DNA of 8,397 bases from Bacteroidota bacterium (GCA_003696875.1 RFHL01000200.1:1-8397); one strand, 5' to 3'; positions 1 to 7,790 are shown, numbered from the stretch's first letter. Notes: generated by a model from the sequence alone, not told the origin. Numbers and translations: made by a program.

Positions 1-3
1 CTC

Positions 4-36
4 GTTTGGCCCGCCAAACTTCCCGGCTTGCCGGGA
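4..36. repeat. Two tandem perfect hairpins
   Basis: Two perfect inverted repeats lie one base apart. The first pairs 4-10 with 13-19 (GTTTGGC/GCCAAAC, two-base loop). The second pairs 21-27 with 30-36 (TCCCGGC/GCCGGGA, two-base loop). Neither is followed by a T-run on either strand, so they are not standard intrinsic terminators. Just to the right, the octamer ATCTGCGA occurs twice (42-49 and 54-61). They lie downstream of the DtxR-type gene and could be an RNA processing or stability element, a REP-like element, or the 3' part of a feature beyond the window edge. The pairing is directly visible; the role is unknown. Confidence 0.5.
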
Positions 37-94
37 CCATGATCTGCGAAAAAATCTGCGACCGCATACCCATCATTTTTAACTTGACAGAGCA

Positions 95-778
95 CTAGGA
101 TTCTCCCAGATCTCCTTTTTCCGAAGAAAGGACCAGGAGATTTTCGGCCACAGCGCCCCCGACGACCATCTGCTGCCCCTCCAGCCAGATTTGCAAAGAC
201 TGATCAAAAGGCAGCTTTTCCTCCACTTTCAGCCGGGTACCGATCACAAGGCCCACCTTGTCGAGATATTGCAAAAACTCCGGCTCGGAGCGGACCACCC
301 CGGCAATATTGGCCTCTACCCCGGGGGGCAGATCGGCGAGGAGCATCGTGTTCCGGATCGCCATCTCTCCGCTCTCGGAGGGGATAGGGTCGCCGTGGGG
401 ATCAAACTTGGGGTGCCCCAGGAAGGCGTCTATGCGCTGAATCAATTCGGGCGAGTTGATATGCTCCAGTTGCTCGGCCACATCGTGTACATGATCCCAG
501 GAGAAGCCCAGCTTCTCGACGAGGAATACCTCCCAGAGTCGATGCTTGCGCACGATCCGGAGGGCGATTTTTTCCCCGACCTCGGTTAGGGTAACCCCCC
601 GGTAACGCGTATATTTAACAAAGCCTTTGTCGCTGAGTTTTTTGAGCATATCCGTCACAGAGGCAGGACTGGTCCCCAGGTCCTGCGCGATGGTGCTGGT
701 GGAGACCCGCTCCCCTGGCCGGGAGTGCCTCAACACACACTTGAGATAGTTCTCCTCCGTTTCGGTATGCGTCTTCAT
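95..778 (-). CDS. DtxR/MntR-family metal-dependent transcriptional repressor
   Basis: This is a cytoplasmic metalloregulator that should bind operator DNA when loaded with Mn(II) or Fe(II) and repress metal-uptake genes. Counting from the ATG at 778 (227 residues), residues 1-62 form the winged helix-turn-helix, with the recognition region near TSPASVTDMLKKL. Residues about 65-140 are the dimerisation/metal domain and about 150-220 a FeoA/SH3-like domain, so it resembles full-length DtxR/IdeR rather than short B. subtilis MntR. Aligned by eye with DtxR, the ancillary ligands H79, E83 and H98 and the primary-site E105 and H106 are conserved at the same numbers. DtxR Cys102 is Glu102 here, as in MntR, and DtxR Met10 is Asn10. 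This leans towards manganese sensing, but metal identity is inference. A TTG nine bases upstream (785-787) could extend the frame by three residues; I prefer the ATG. It is divergent from the adhesin gene, with 99 bases between starts, and no transporter gene is visible to name its target. Confidence 0.9.
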   Translation of the reverse strand: MKTHTETEENYLKCVLRHSRPGERVSTSTIAQDLGTSPASVTDMLKKLSDKGFVKYTRYRGVTLTEVGEKIALRIVRKHRLWEVFLVEKLGFSWDHVHDVAEQLEHINSPELIQRIDAFLGHPKFDPHGDPIPSESGEMAIRNTMLLADLPPGVEANIAGVVRSEPEFLQYLDKVGLVIGTRLKVEEKLPFDQSLQIWLEGQQMVVGGAVAENLLVLSSEKGDLGES

Positions 779-877
779 AGACTTCAAAATTACAAAAAAT
801 CACAGCAATCAGGTTACTTTCTTCGTTTATAGAGGGGGTTCCCTGGTCCTGGTATCTGCTTTTCAACCTCCTTACGG

Positions 878-3800
878 ATGTCAATTCATACCTCTCGCAA
901 GCGGTCTCTCACGCTCCTGCTACCGATTTTTCTTGCTTTCGCTGCCATCATGGGCTATAGCTGGCTCACGGCAGAACGCATCCCCACCCCCGAGTGGCAG
1001 GACCCCTTCCTGGGGCACTCCTCCCTGGAGATCATCGCCAATGCCGGCCAATGGCCGGCCCCGGTCAAATACCGCGTTCGCCTGAACGGGGGAGACATCT
1101 ACTTCGAGCAGGACCGGCTGACCTACCACTTCTACCAGATCCCGGCCACACCGGGCCACGCCGGCCGCAAGGACGCCAAGCCCTTTGGTTTTCGACAACC
1201 CAAAGTCTTCAGTCATGCCTTCCAGACCCGCTTTGTCGGGGCCAATCCCCAGCCCGAGTTGATCCCTGATCAGCGCAAGACCACCTACCACAATTATTTT
1301 CTGGGCAATGATCCGAGCCACTGGGCCGGGGGCGTGCCCCTTTACGGTGTCCTGACCTACGAAGCACTCTATCCCGGTATCGACCTGCGGGTGTATGGCA
1401 GCGGCGAGGCGCTCAAGTACGATTTTCTGGTTGCCCCGGGTGCCCGCGCACAGGACATTGCCCTGCGCTTTGATGGTGCTGACAAGGTGTTTCTGAAGGA
1501 AGGTCACCTCATCATCCGCACCTCGGTGCGGGAAGTGAAAGAGATGCCACCGGTGGCCTATCAGATTGTGGCAGGCAGAAAGCAGCCCGTTGCCTGTGAG
1601 TTTGTGCTCAAGGGCGACCTTCTCACCTACGGCTTTCCCGACGGATACGACCCCTCCTATCCGCTGGTCATCGACCCGCTGGTGTTCTCGACCTATACCG
1701 GCTCGGTCTCGGACAACTGGGGCTTTACCGCCACCTATGACGAAGATGGCAATGCCTACGCGGGTGGCATACAGCGGGATGCCACCGTGGGCACCGGCTA
1801 TCCGGTGACCATCGGGGCTTTTCAGAATATCTTCATGGGGGGTACTTCGGATGTGACCATCAGCAAATTCAGCCCGGACGGAAGCACCCTCATCTACTCC
1901 ACCTACCTGGGAGGCCCTCCCGGGACCAATACCTTTGTCTCCTACGAAGACCAGCCCCACTCCATGGTAGTGAGCCCGGAGGGTGAACTTGTGGTTCTGG
2001 GTCGCACCAATTCGCCCAACTTCCCCACCACCGCCAACGCCTACGATCCCACCCCCAACGGGGACTATGACATCTTTGTCACCCGTTTTTCGGCCGATGG
2101 TACGGCCCTCATCGGCTCTACCCTGCTCGGCGGCACCGGCGACGATGGCGTCAATGGCTCGGCAAGCTTTGGCAACTACTCCGCCACCAAGTTCAACTAC
2201 GGAGATGATGCCCGGGGTGAGGTGATTCTGGATGGGGCGGGCAACATCTTGCTTGCGGCCTGTACCAACTCCAACAACTTCCCCACTACGGGCGGCGTAT
2301 TTCAGCCGCTCTACGGCGGCGGGCAGGATGGCGTGGTGGTCAAACTGCGGCCCGACCTCTCGGGCCTGCTTTGGTCCTCCTTTCTGGGGGGCTCGGGACA
2401 AGACGCTGCCAATACCATCAAGGTAGACGGCAGTGGCAACCTCTTCGTGGCGGGCGGCACCGCAAGCACCAATTTTCCCGGCCCCGGGGGCGGGGCCGTG
2501 CCCACCTACCAGGGTGGTAGCACCGATGGCTTCGTAGTCCGGCTCAACCCCAACGGGACCAGCATCCTGAGCAAAACCTATGCTGGGACCAGCGCCTATG
2601 ACCAGATCTACCTGCTGGACATAGATCGCAATGACGAAATATATGTTGTGGGCCAAACCGAAGGCCCCTACCCCCTTGTAAATCCTCCGGCGGGACCGGC
2701 TTATAGCAATCCCAATGCCCGGCAATTCATCACCCGCTATACCAATGATCTCGGCAGCATCGACCTATCCACCGTCTTTGGCTCGGCCAATGCTGCCCGA
2801 CCCAATATCTCTCCCACCGCGCTGCTGGTAGATCGCTGCGACAACATCTATGTCACCGGCTGGGGCGGCTCCACCAATCAGTATGGCAACACCAATGGCA
2901 TGCCGCTGACCTCGGATGCCTTTCAGAGCAGCACCGACGGCAGCGACTTCTACATGATCGTCCTGAGCCGGGATGCCCAGACCCTGATCTATGGCTCCTA
3001 TTTTGGCGGGGTCAATAGCAGCGGGCAGGCCGGCGACCACGTGGACGGCGGCACCAGCCGGTTTGACAAAAACGGCATCGTGTACCACGCCGTCTGCGCC
3101 GGCTGCTGGGGGGTATCGACCTTCCCCACCACGCCGGGCGTCTGGAGCCAGACCAATAACGCGACCGGGCCCGGCAATGCCGATCCGGGTTGTAACCTGG
3201 CGATTTTCAAGCTCTCTTTTGACCTGGCTGGGGTCGAAGCCGATTTCACGCCCCTGGACGAAAACAACCAGCCCATCACCAATGTCGAAGGCTGCGCGCC
3301 TTTCGAAGCGCACTTTGACAACCAGAGCTATGAAGGGGCCAACCCCACCAACGTCACCTACTTCTGGGACTTTGACGACAATGGCGCTACCTCTACGGCT
3401 TTCGAACCGATACATCTGTTTGAAAATCCGGGTACCTATGAGGTGATGCTCATCATCACCGACCCCACCAGCTGTAACATCTCTGATACGGCTTACCGCA
3501 CGGTCGAAGTCCTCCCGCCTCCCGAAGTGAATGCGGGTCCCGACCGGATCGCCTGTCCGGGCGATACCATTGACCTGGTTTCTCTAACCCCAGCCACTAC
3601 CTATCTATGGACGCCGGCCAACCTGATTATCGGCCCCAACGACGTGCAGGCTCCGCAAACCGCCATCACTCAGGACACCCGCTTTATCCTGACCATCACC
3701 GACGCCAATGGCTGCGAAGCCAGGGATACCGTCTGGGTCAATGTGGACACCAGTTTTCGGGTGAGTGTCCCGAGTGACACCCTGGTCTGCCGCGGCGGAA

Positions 3801-5401
3801 GTGCGCCGCTGACAGGCACCCTGTCCGAACCGGGCACCTTCTTCTGGACCAGCCTGCCGGCCGCCAATATTAATGACCCCGGTTCCATCAGTACCTTCGT
3901 CTCCAATCTGGATACCACCACCATGTTTTATCTGGTGGCAGAAAGCAACAATGGATGTGAGGCCATTGATTCGGTCCGAATCGAAGTATTCGAAGTGTTT
4001 ACCCTGGAAGACACCTTCGTTTGCGACGGGAGCAGCATTGTTCTGGCTTCTTCCAATGCGGTGTCTTATGCCTGGACTCCTGATGACGGAAGCCTGAACG
4101 CCCTGAATGTTGCCAGTCCTGTGGCCAGCCCACTGGTGAGCACCACGTACACCGTCACGGCGACCAGCGCCCAGGGGTGTATCAGTACCAAGGACATCCT
4201 TGTCGAGGTGCGTCCCCTACCCGTACCGGTGGTCAGCGACGATCAGGCGATCTGTATAGGGGAGTCGCTCCGCCTTTCGGCCAGCGGGGGACTTAGCTAC
4301 CAGTGGCTCCCGGAAGGGAGCCTGGACGATCCCAACCTGGCCGATCCGCTGGCTACGCCGACCGAGACCACGACCTATGTGGTCATGGTTTCAGATGCCG
4401 ATGGCTGCACCGCGGAAGACTCAACCTTGGTCGTGGTGAATCCTCTACCGGATGTCCTGGCCACCGGCACAAACATCATCTGCGAAGGCGACAGTCTGCC
4501 GTTGCGAGCCAGCGGGGCCCTGATTTACGAATGGACTCCGGCTACCAACCTCAGCGATCCCTCGGCCGCCAACCCGCTGGCTTTCCCGGCAACAACTACC
4601 CTGTACACCGTTACCGGCACAGATGCCAATGGTTGCCAGGCCGAGGACACGGTCTTGGTTGGCGTAACCGCCCGGCCGCAAACGGTCGTTGATGGCATCA
4701 ACCGCCTGTGTGTAGGTGGCAGCATAGAGCTCACCGCTTCTGGAGGAGAAAGCTATCTATGGAATACGGGTGACACCACTGCTCTGATTGAAGTGGCTCC
4801 TGATCAGCCTACCACCTACATTGCCACGGCTTTCGTGGGGCAATGCGCCGGCTTCCCGGACAGCCTTACCGTCGATGCCTTCTTTGACTATCCCGAAGCG
4901 GCCTTCTCCTTTACGCCCGAGATCGGCTGGGCCCCAGAGGAAGTTACCTTCTTTAACGAAAGTACAGGGGCTGACTCCTATCTGTGGACCTTTGGGTTTG
5001 GCCCCAATAGTACGGAAGAACACCCCGTCCACGGCTACCCTGCCGCGGGGACCTATTCTATTCGGCTGATTGCCTTTTCTGACGGTGGCTGCCCGGATAC
5101 CGCCTTTGGGGAGATTTTCATTGACAATGTGCACCTGTATGTCCCCAGCGGCTTCTCCCCCAACGGTGACGGGATCAATGATGCCTTTTCCGTGGGCTAC
5201 ATCGGCATTCAGACCCTGAATGTGAAGATCTTCAGCCGTTGGGGGCCCCTGATCTATGAGTCGGATAATCCTGACTTTCAGTGGAATGGAATCTACAAAG
5301 AAAAAGAAGTGCCCGAAGGGGTATACATCTACGTCATCACGGGGCTGGGTGAAAATGGCCGACGCTACCAGCGGACCGGGACGGTAACTGTGTTTAGGTA
5401 A
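878..5401 (+). CDS. Giant modular T9SS type B cargo protein (propeller, PKD and Ig-like repeats)
   Basis: This 1507-residue protein is predicted to be secreted through the outer membrane by T9SS and probably anchored at the cell surface. Visible order: signal peptide at about 1-32 (Arg/Lys-rich start, then a hydrophobic stretch 11-29); an N-terminal domain at about 48-268 resembling the one annotated DUF7948 that often precedes SBBP repeats; an SBBP-like beta-propeller at about 270-785 in which a G-N-hydrophobic-Y-V-x-G type strand recurs about seven times (near 291, 369, 455, 520, 586, 655, 732) alternating with S-T-Y-L-G-G type strands; a PKD domain at about 788-880 (WDF at 830-832, Cys806/Cys866); six Ig/PKD-like repeats at about 882-1336; a second PKD domain at about 1338-1416 (WTF at 1370-1372); and a CHU_C/gliding-motility C-terminal domain at about 1419-1507 with the typical PSGFSPNGDGIND motif and EGVYIY strand. 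No catalytic motif is seen, so adhesion, matrix or gliding roles are plausible but inferred. Start: the ATG directly precedes the signal peptide; no strong Shine-Dalgarno is present, which is normal in this phylum. It ends at a strong terminator. Confidence 0.93.
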   Translation: MSIHTSRKRSLTLLLPIFLAFAAIMGYSWLTAERIPTPEWQDPFLGHSSLEIIANAGQWPAPVKYRVRLNGGDIYFEQDRLTYHFYQIPATPGHAGRKDAKPFGFRQPKVFSHAFQTRFVGANPQPELIPDQRKTTYHNYFLGNDPSHWAGGVPLYGVLTYEALYPGIDLRVYGSGEALKYDFLVAPGARAQDIALRFDGADKVFLKEGHLIIRTSVREVKEMPPVAYQIVAGRKQPVACEFVLKGDLLTYGFPDGYDPSYPLVIDPLVFSTYTGSVSDNWGFTATYDEDGNAYAGGIQRDATVGTGYPVTIGAFQNIFMGGTSDVTISKFSPDGSTLIYSTYLGGPPGTNTFVSYEDQPHSMVVSPEGELVVLGRTNSPNFPTTANAYDPTPNGDYDIFVTRFSADGTALIGSTLLGGTGDDGVNGSASFGNYSATKFNYGDDARGEVILDGAGNILLAACTNSNNFPTTGGVFQPLYGGGQDGVVVKLRPDLSGLLWSSFLGGSGQDAANTIKVDGSGNLFVAGGTASTNFPGPGGGAVPTYQGGSTDGFVVRLNPNGTSILSKTYAGTSAYDQIYLLDIDRNDEIYVVGQTEGPYPLVNPPAGPAYSNPNARQFITRYTNDLGSIDLSTVFGSANAARPNISPTALLVDRCDNIYVTGWGGSTNQYGNTNGMPLTSDAFQSSTDGSDFYMIVLSRDAQTLIYGSYFGGVNSSGQAGDHVDGGTSRFDKNGIVYHAVCAGCWGVSTFPTTPGVWSQTNNATGPGNADPGCNLAIFKLSFDLAGVEADFTPLDENNQPITNVEGCAPFEAHFDNQSYEGANPTNVTYFWDFDDNGATSTAFEPIHLFENPGTYEVMLIITDPTSCNISDTAYRTVEVLPPPEVNAGPDRIACPGDTIDLVSLTPATTYLWTPANLIIGPNDVQAPQTAITQDTRFILTITDANGCEARDTVWVNVDTSFRVSVPSDTLVCRGGSAPLTGTLSEPGTFFWTSLPAANINDPGSISTFVSNLDTTTMFYLVAESNNGCEAIDSVRIEVFEVFTLEDTFVCDGSSIVLASSNAVSYAWTPDDGSLNALNVASPVASPLVSTTYTVTATSAQGCISTKDILVEVRPLPVPVVSDDQAICIGESLRLSASGGLSYQWLPEGSLDDPNLADPLATPTETTTYVVMVSDADGCTAEDSTLVVVNPLPDVLATGTNIICEGDSLPLRASGALIYEWTPATNLSDPSAANPLAFPATTTLYTVTGTDANGCQAEDTVLVGVTARPQTVVDGINRLCVGGSIELTASGGESYLWNTGDTTALIEVAPDQPTTYIATAFVGQCAGFPDSLTVDAFFDYPEAAFSFTPEIGWAPEEVTFFNESTGADSYLWTFGFGPNSTEEHPVHGYPAAGTYSIRLIAFSDGGCPDTAFGEIFIDNVHLYVPSGFSPNGDGINDAFSVGYIGIQTLNVKIFSRWGPLIYESDNPDFQWNGIYKEKEVPEGVYIYVITGLGENGRRYQRTGTVTVFR

Positions 5402-5418
5402 AGGGTCCTGCCCCCCAA

Positions 5419-5453
5419 AAAAGACGCCCCTCAGGTTTTGAGGGGCGTCTTTT
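5419..5453. terminator. Bidirectional intrinsic terminator between convergent genes
   Basis: A perfect 15-bp stem pairs 5419-5433 with 5439-5453 around a five-base loop, GGTTT. The arms begin with AAAA and end with TTTT, so RNA from either strand would form a GC-rich hairpin (core GACGCCCCTCA) followed by U residues. It lies 18 bases after the stop of the giant adhesin gene. Its right arm runs into the stop codon of the convergent lipoprotein gene (TAA, complement of 5452-5454), so on the minus strand the hairpin begins inside the last codon. Confidence 0.9.
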
Positions 5454-6117
5454 ACATCACCACAATCGCCGTCACCGGCGCGGCCGGGTCCAGGCTTTCC
5501 AGACTCAGGCTATCCGGCAAAGTAGCCGGGAGCGGAATCAAGAAATGGATATGGCTGGTATCGGGCTGCACATCCAGCAGGTCGTAGTCCGGAATCGGAA
5601 TCAGCCCTACATCGCTGCCGGCATAGGCCTCGGCCAGTTCGGCCAGGGTGCTCCCGACCCCAATTCCCCCTGCCGCAGAAAAAGAGGGGGACTCGATCCG
5701 CATGCGGTTTACCACACAGGAGGCACGGAGGCTGTCGTTGATGAAACGCTGATCCAGGAAGCTCCCCTCTACGATCAGGCGGCCTTCAGGCAGCTGGATT
5801 ACCCGCTCCAGCCATTCAAAGCCGCCGCCCTCCAGCCAGCGCGCGCCGGCTTCGGTGGCCTCCATCTCTTCGGGCAGGGCCAGATCCATCGGATCTCCCA
5901 ACTGCAAAAAGGAAAGCCCTGTCTGGCAAATGCCATCCGGGCGGGTAAGGCAGGCCATTTCGGCCGCCTGCGCGGCCTCGACGGGCGACACGTCCCCGGC
6001 TGGTACGCTCTCCGGGTGTGAACTGACCGACGAGGACTCACCGCAGGCCATGCCTGCTACCAACCACAGAAAAAAAACGGGAAACCAAGGCGAGTTTTTC
6101 ATGCGTGTATTCTTCAT
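5452..6117 (-). CDS. Putative lipoprotein of unknown function
   Basis: The frame encodes 221 residues from the ATG at 6117, or 216 from an in-frame ATG at 6102; both give a short basic start and a hydrophobic segment (about 11-22) followed by A-G-M-A-C at 21-25. This is a recognisable though imperfect lipobox (Gly at -3), so Cys25 would be lipidated and the protein held in a membrane facing the periplasm or outside. Residues 26-50 are Ser/Pro/Glu/Ala-rich, probably a flexible tether. The folded part, about 55-221, has three more Cys (56, 64, 134) and a segment at about 137-166 (R-I-E-S-P-S-F, then G-I-G-V-G-S-T-L-A-E-L) that resembles a motif I associate with uncharacterised Bacteroidota proteins. 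No enzyme signature is visible. It is on the same strand as metK but separated from it by a terminator, so it probably has its own promoter. The codon pattern matches its neighbours. I do not recognise a family. Confidence 0.8.
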   Translation of the reverse strand: MKNTRMKNSPWFPVFFLWLVAGMACGESSSVSSHPESVPAGDVSPVEAAQAAEMACLTRPDGICQTGLSFLQLGDPMDLALPEEMEATEAGARWLEGGGFEWLERVIQLPEGRLIVEGSFLDQRFINDSLRASCVVNRMRIESPSFSAAGGIGVGSTLAELAEAYAGSDVGLIPIPDYDLLDVQPDTSHIHFLIPLPATLPDSLSLESLDPAAPVTAIVVM

Positions 6118-6183
6118 TCCAAAACCATTGATCGGATTTCTTCCTTTCTAATGCCGTAGCAATCAAAAGTTACGCAAAGCCCG

Positions 6184-6217
6184 AAAAAAGCGAGGCTACC
6201 CCAAAGGGCAGCCTCGC
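6184..6217 (-). terminator. Intrinsic terminator of metK
   Basis: On the minus strand, the stem GCGAGGCT/AGCCTCGC (6210-6217 with 6190-6197) is extended by one mismatch and a CCC/GGG pairing around a short loop. It is followed at once by six U residues (A-run 6184-6189 on the plus strand). It sits 24 bases past the metK stop and separates metK from the lipoprotein gene transcribed the same way. Confidence 0.85.
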
Positions 6218-6240
6218 GGTATCTGAACCTCAGGATGAAT

Positions 6241-7551
6241 CTAGAGCCCAAAAGTTTCCTTCAGGCCATCGACCATGTCGAGGCGCTCCCAGGTGAAGAA
6301 ATTGACCGGTTCGACCTTCTCTTCGCGTACCATGGTTTCGGTGCCGCCTTCCTGGGTGACCTTGATGTAGCGGGTGACCACATTCTCGGTGTAGGGGGCC
6401 CGGCCCATGTGGCCGTAGGCAGCGGTGGCGGAGAAGATGGGTTTGCGTAGCTCCAGTCGTTGCTCAATGGCGCGGGGCGTGAAGGAGCAGAAGGCCCGTA
6501 CCTTCTCGGCAATCTCAGCATCAGAGAGATTTACCTTGGCGGTGCCATAGGTATTGATGTTGATGGACACCGGCTCAGCTACGCCAATGGCGTAGGCAAG
6601 TTGCACCAGAATCTCGCTGGCGACGCCCGCGGCGACAAGGTTTTTGGCGATATGACGCGAGGCGTATGCCGCGCTGCGGTCCACCTTTGAGGGGTCCTTG
6701 CCGGAGAAAGCCCCTCCGCCGTGGGCACCCTTGCCCCCGTAGGTATCAACGATGATCTTGCGTCCGGTGAGACCGGAGTCGCCGTGCGGGCCACCGATCA
6801 CAAACTTCCCGGTCGGGTTGACGTGATAAATGGTGTCCTGGAGCAATTCGGAGGGAATGACCCGGGGAACGAGGATGTTGATGACATCTTCGCGGATGCG
6901 AGCCAGCATCTGACGATCCGCCTCCAGCTGCGCCTCGGCGCTGCTATCGGCCGGCTTGATGAAGTCGTCGTGCTGGGTGGAGACGACCACCGTGTGGACA
7001 CGCTTGGGCTTGCCATCATCCCCATACTCTATGGTCACCTGTGACTTGGAGTCGGGACGCAGATAAGGCATCAGCGCGGGCTCCTCCTTGCGAATGCGGG
7101 CCAGCTCCTCCACCAGACGGTGGGAGAAAGCCAGTGCCATCGGCATATACTCAGGGGTTTCGTCGGTGGCATAACCAAACATCATCCCCTGGTCACCAGC
7201 CCCTTGCTCGTGCTTTTCGTTTTGGGCCTCATCCACCCCACGGGCGATGTCGGGGGACTGCTCATGCAGGGCCGACAGGATGGAACAGGAAGCCGCGCTA
7301 AACTGGTAGGCATCTGATGTGTAACCAATCCGGGCGATGGTGTCCCGTACCACCTGCTGCAGATCCACATAGGCCTGGGTGCTGATCTCCCCTGCCAGCA
7401 CCACCTGACCGGTGGTGACGAGGGTTTCACAAGCGACCCGGGATTGGGGGTCCTGCGCCAGCATCGCGTCGAGGATAGCGTCCGAGATCTGGTCGGCAAC
7501 TTTATCGGGATGGCCTTCGGAAACAGACTCCGAGGTAAAGAGGTAAGACAT
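6241..7551 (-). CDS. metK: S-adenosylmethionine synthetase (methionine adenosyltransferase)
   Basis: This cytoplasmic enzyme makes S-adenosylmethionine from ATP and methionine, releasing phosphate and pyrophosphate, and feeds nearly all methylation in the cell. Family signatures are intact in the 436 residues: TSESVSEGHPDK at the N-terminus (His14, Asp16, Lys17 match the E. coli active-site region), GAGDQG at 117-122 (substrate/metal binding), the stretch at 252-276 including GGPHGDSGLTGRK, and the glycine-rich GGGAFSGKDPSKVDRS at 278-293 that contacts the triphosphate. E. coli MetK is 384 residues; the extra length here is in internal insertions (around 150-215) and a C-terminal extension, usual for the Bacteroidota form. 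The ATG at 7551 starts exactly at the conserved N-terminus, so the start is firm. It is monocistronic, with its own terminator and a possible promoter in the divergent gap. No SAM riboswitch fold is evident upstream. Confidence 0.98.
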   Translation of the reverse strand: MSYLFTSESVSEGHPDKVADQISDAILDAMLAQDPQSRVACETLVTTGQVVLAGEISTQAYVDLQQVVRDTIARIGYTSDAYQFSAASCSILSALHEQSPDIARGVDEAQNEKHEQGAGDQGMMFGYATDETPEYMPMALAFSHRLVEELARIRKEEPALMPYLRPDSKSQVTIEYGDDGKPKRVHTVVVSTQHDDFIKPADSSAEAQLEADRQMLARIREDVINILVPRVIPSELLQDTIYHVNPTGKFVIGGPHGDSGLTGRKIIVDTYGGKGAHGGGAFSGKDPSKVDRSAAYASRHIAKNLVAAGVASEILVQLAYAIGVAEPVSININTYGTAKVNLSDAEIAEKVRAFCSFTPRAIEQRLELRKPIFSATAAYGHMGRAPYTENVVTRYIKVTQEGGTETMVREEKVEPVNFFTWERLDMVDGLKETFGL

Positions 7552-7790
7552 AGACTGTTCTTAATGACGAAAAATGGTTGGGCAAATTTGCACCCTAGCC
7601 AAACAAAATACAAGCCGAAACAAGGGCCCGCATGATATGCTGGTAGGGTATTACTCCCTTTGCTACATATTCAGAGTATAGGCATTTAGGCGGTTCATAA
7701 ACGCGCCAGTCTTTTTGGCCCGATTATGGCTTAGCTGCCCTCGAAGATGTCTGCTATGTACGCTTTTCCTTTCACCCTTTGGCTTCATCT
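7552..7790. other. Divergent intergenic region (239 bases)
   Basis: This gap separates the divergent starts of metK and the small T9SS-tail protein, so it must hold promoters for both. It is more AT-rich than the flanking genes. Apart from the possible metK promoter near 7583-7613 I see no convincing element; no match to TAnnTTTG with proper spacing was found for the rightward gene. Short frames inside it lack coding character. Confidence 0.6.
7583..7613 (-). promoter_or_regulatory. Possible Bacteroidota-type promoter of metK
   Basis: Upstream of metK on the minus strand, TTG (7613-7611) lies 20 bases before CAAATTTG (7590-7583). This resembles the Bacteroidota pattern of TTG near -33 and TAnnTTTG near -7, with one mismatch (C for the first T). 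Transcription would begin near 7577, giving a leader of roughly 25 bases. Such short motifs arise by chance, so this is a weak call. Confidence 0.3.

Noticed and set aside
3..98. Plus-strand frame open from the left edge, ending TAG at 96-98 and overlapping the repressor stop through CTAG
   Set aside because: It is only 31 codons with no recognisable sequence, and the stop overlap may simply reflect the CTAG palindrome. Too little to call a gene end.
785..792. TAATTTTG on the minus strand, matching the Bacteroidota -7 box, just before the repressor gene
   Set aside because: It would put transcription start at or within a few bases of the ATG, and no TTG lies at the expected 19-21-base spacing (the nearest is 13 away).
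920..2725. 601-codon antisense open frame across the N-terminal half of the giant protein gene
   Set aside because: It is fully antisense to a gene with clear domains. Its product is a Gly/Val/Ala/Arg-rich string without domains, as expected from the complement of GC-rich codons.
2765..3415. 216-codon antisense open frame in the propeller/PKD region
   Set aside because: Same cause: a shadow of the GC-rich coding strand, with no recognisable motif or ribosome site.
7552..7640. SAM riboswitch upstream of metK
   Set aside because: No conserved SAM-I, SAM-II or SAM/SAH core or pseudoknot is apparent by eye, and the likely leader is too short.
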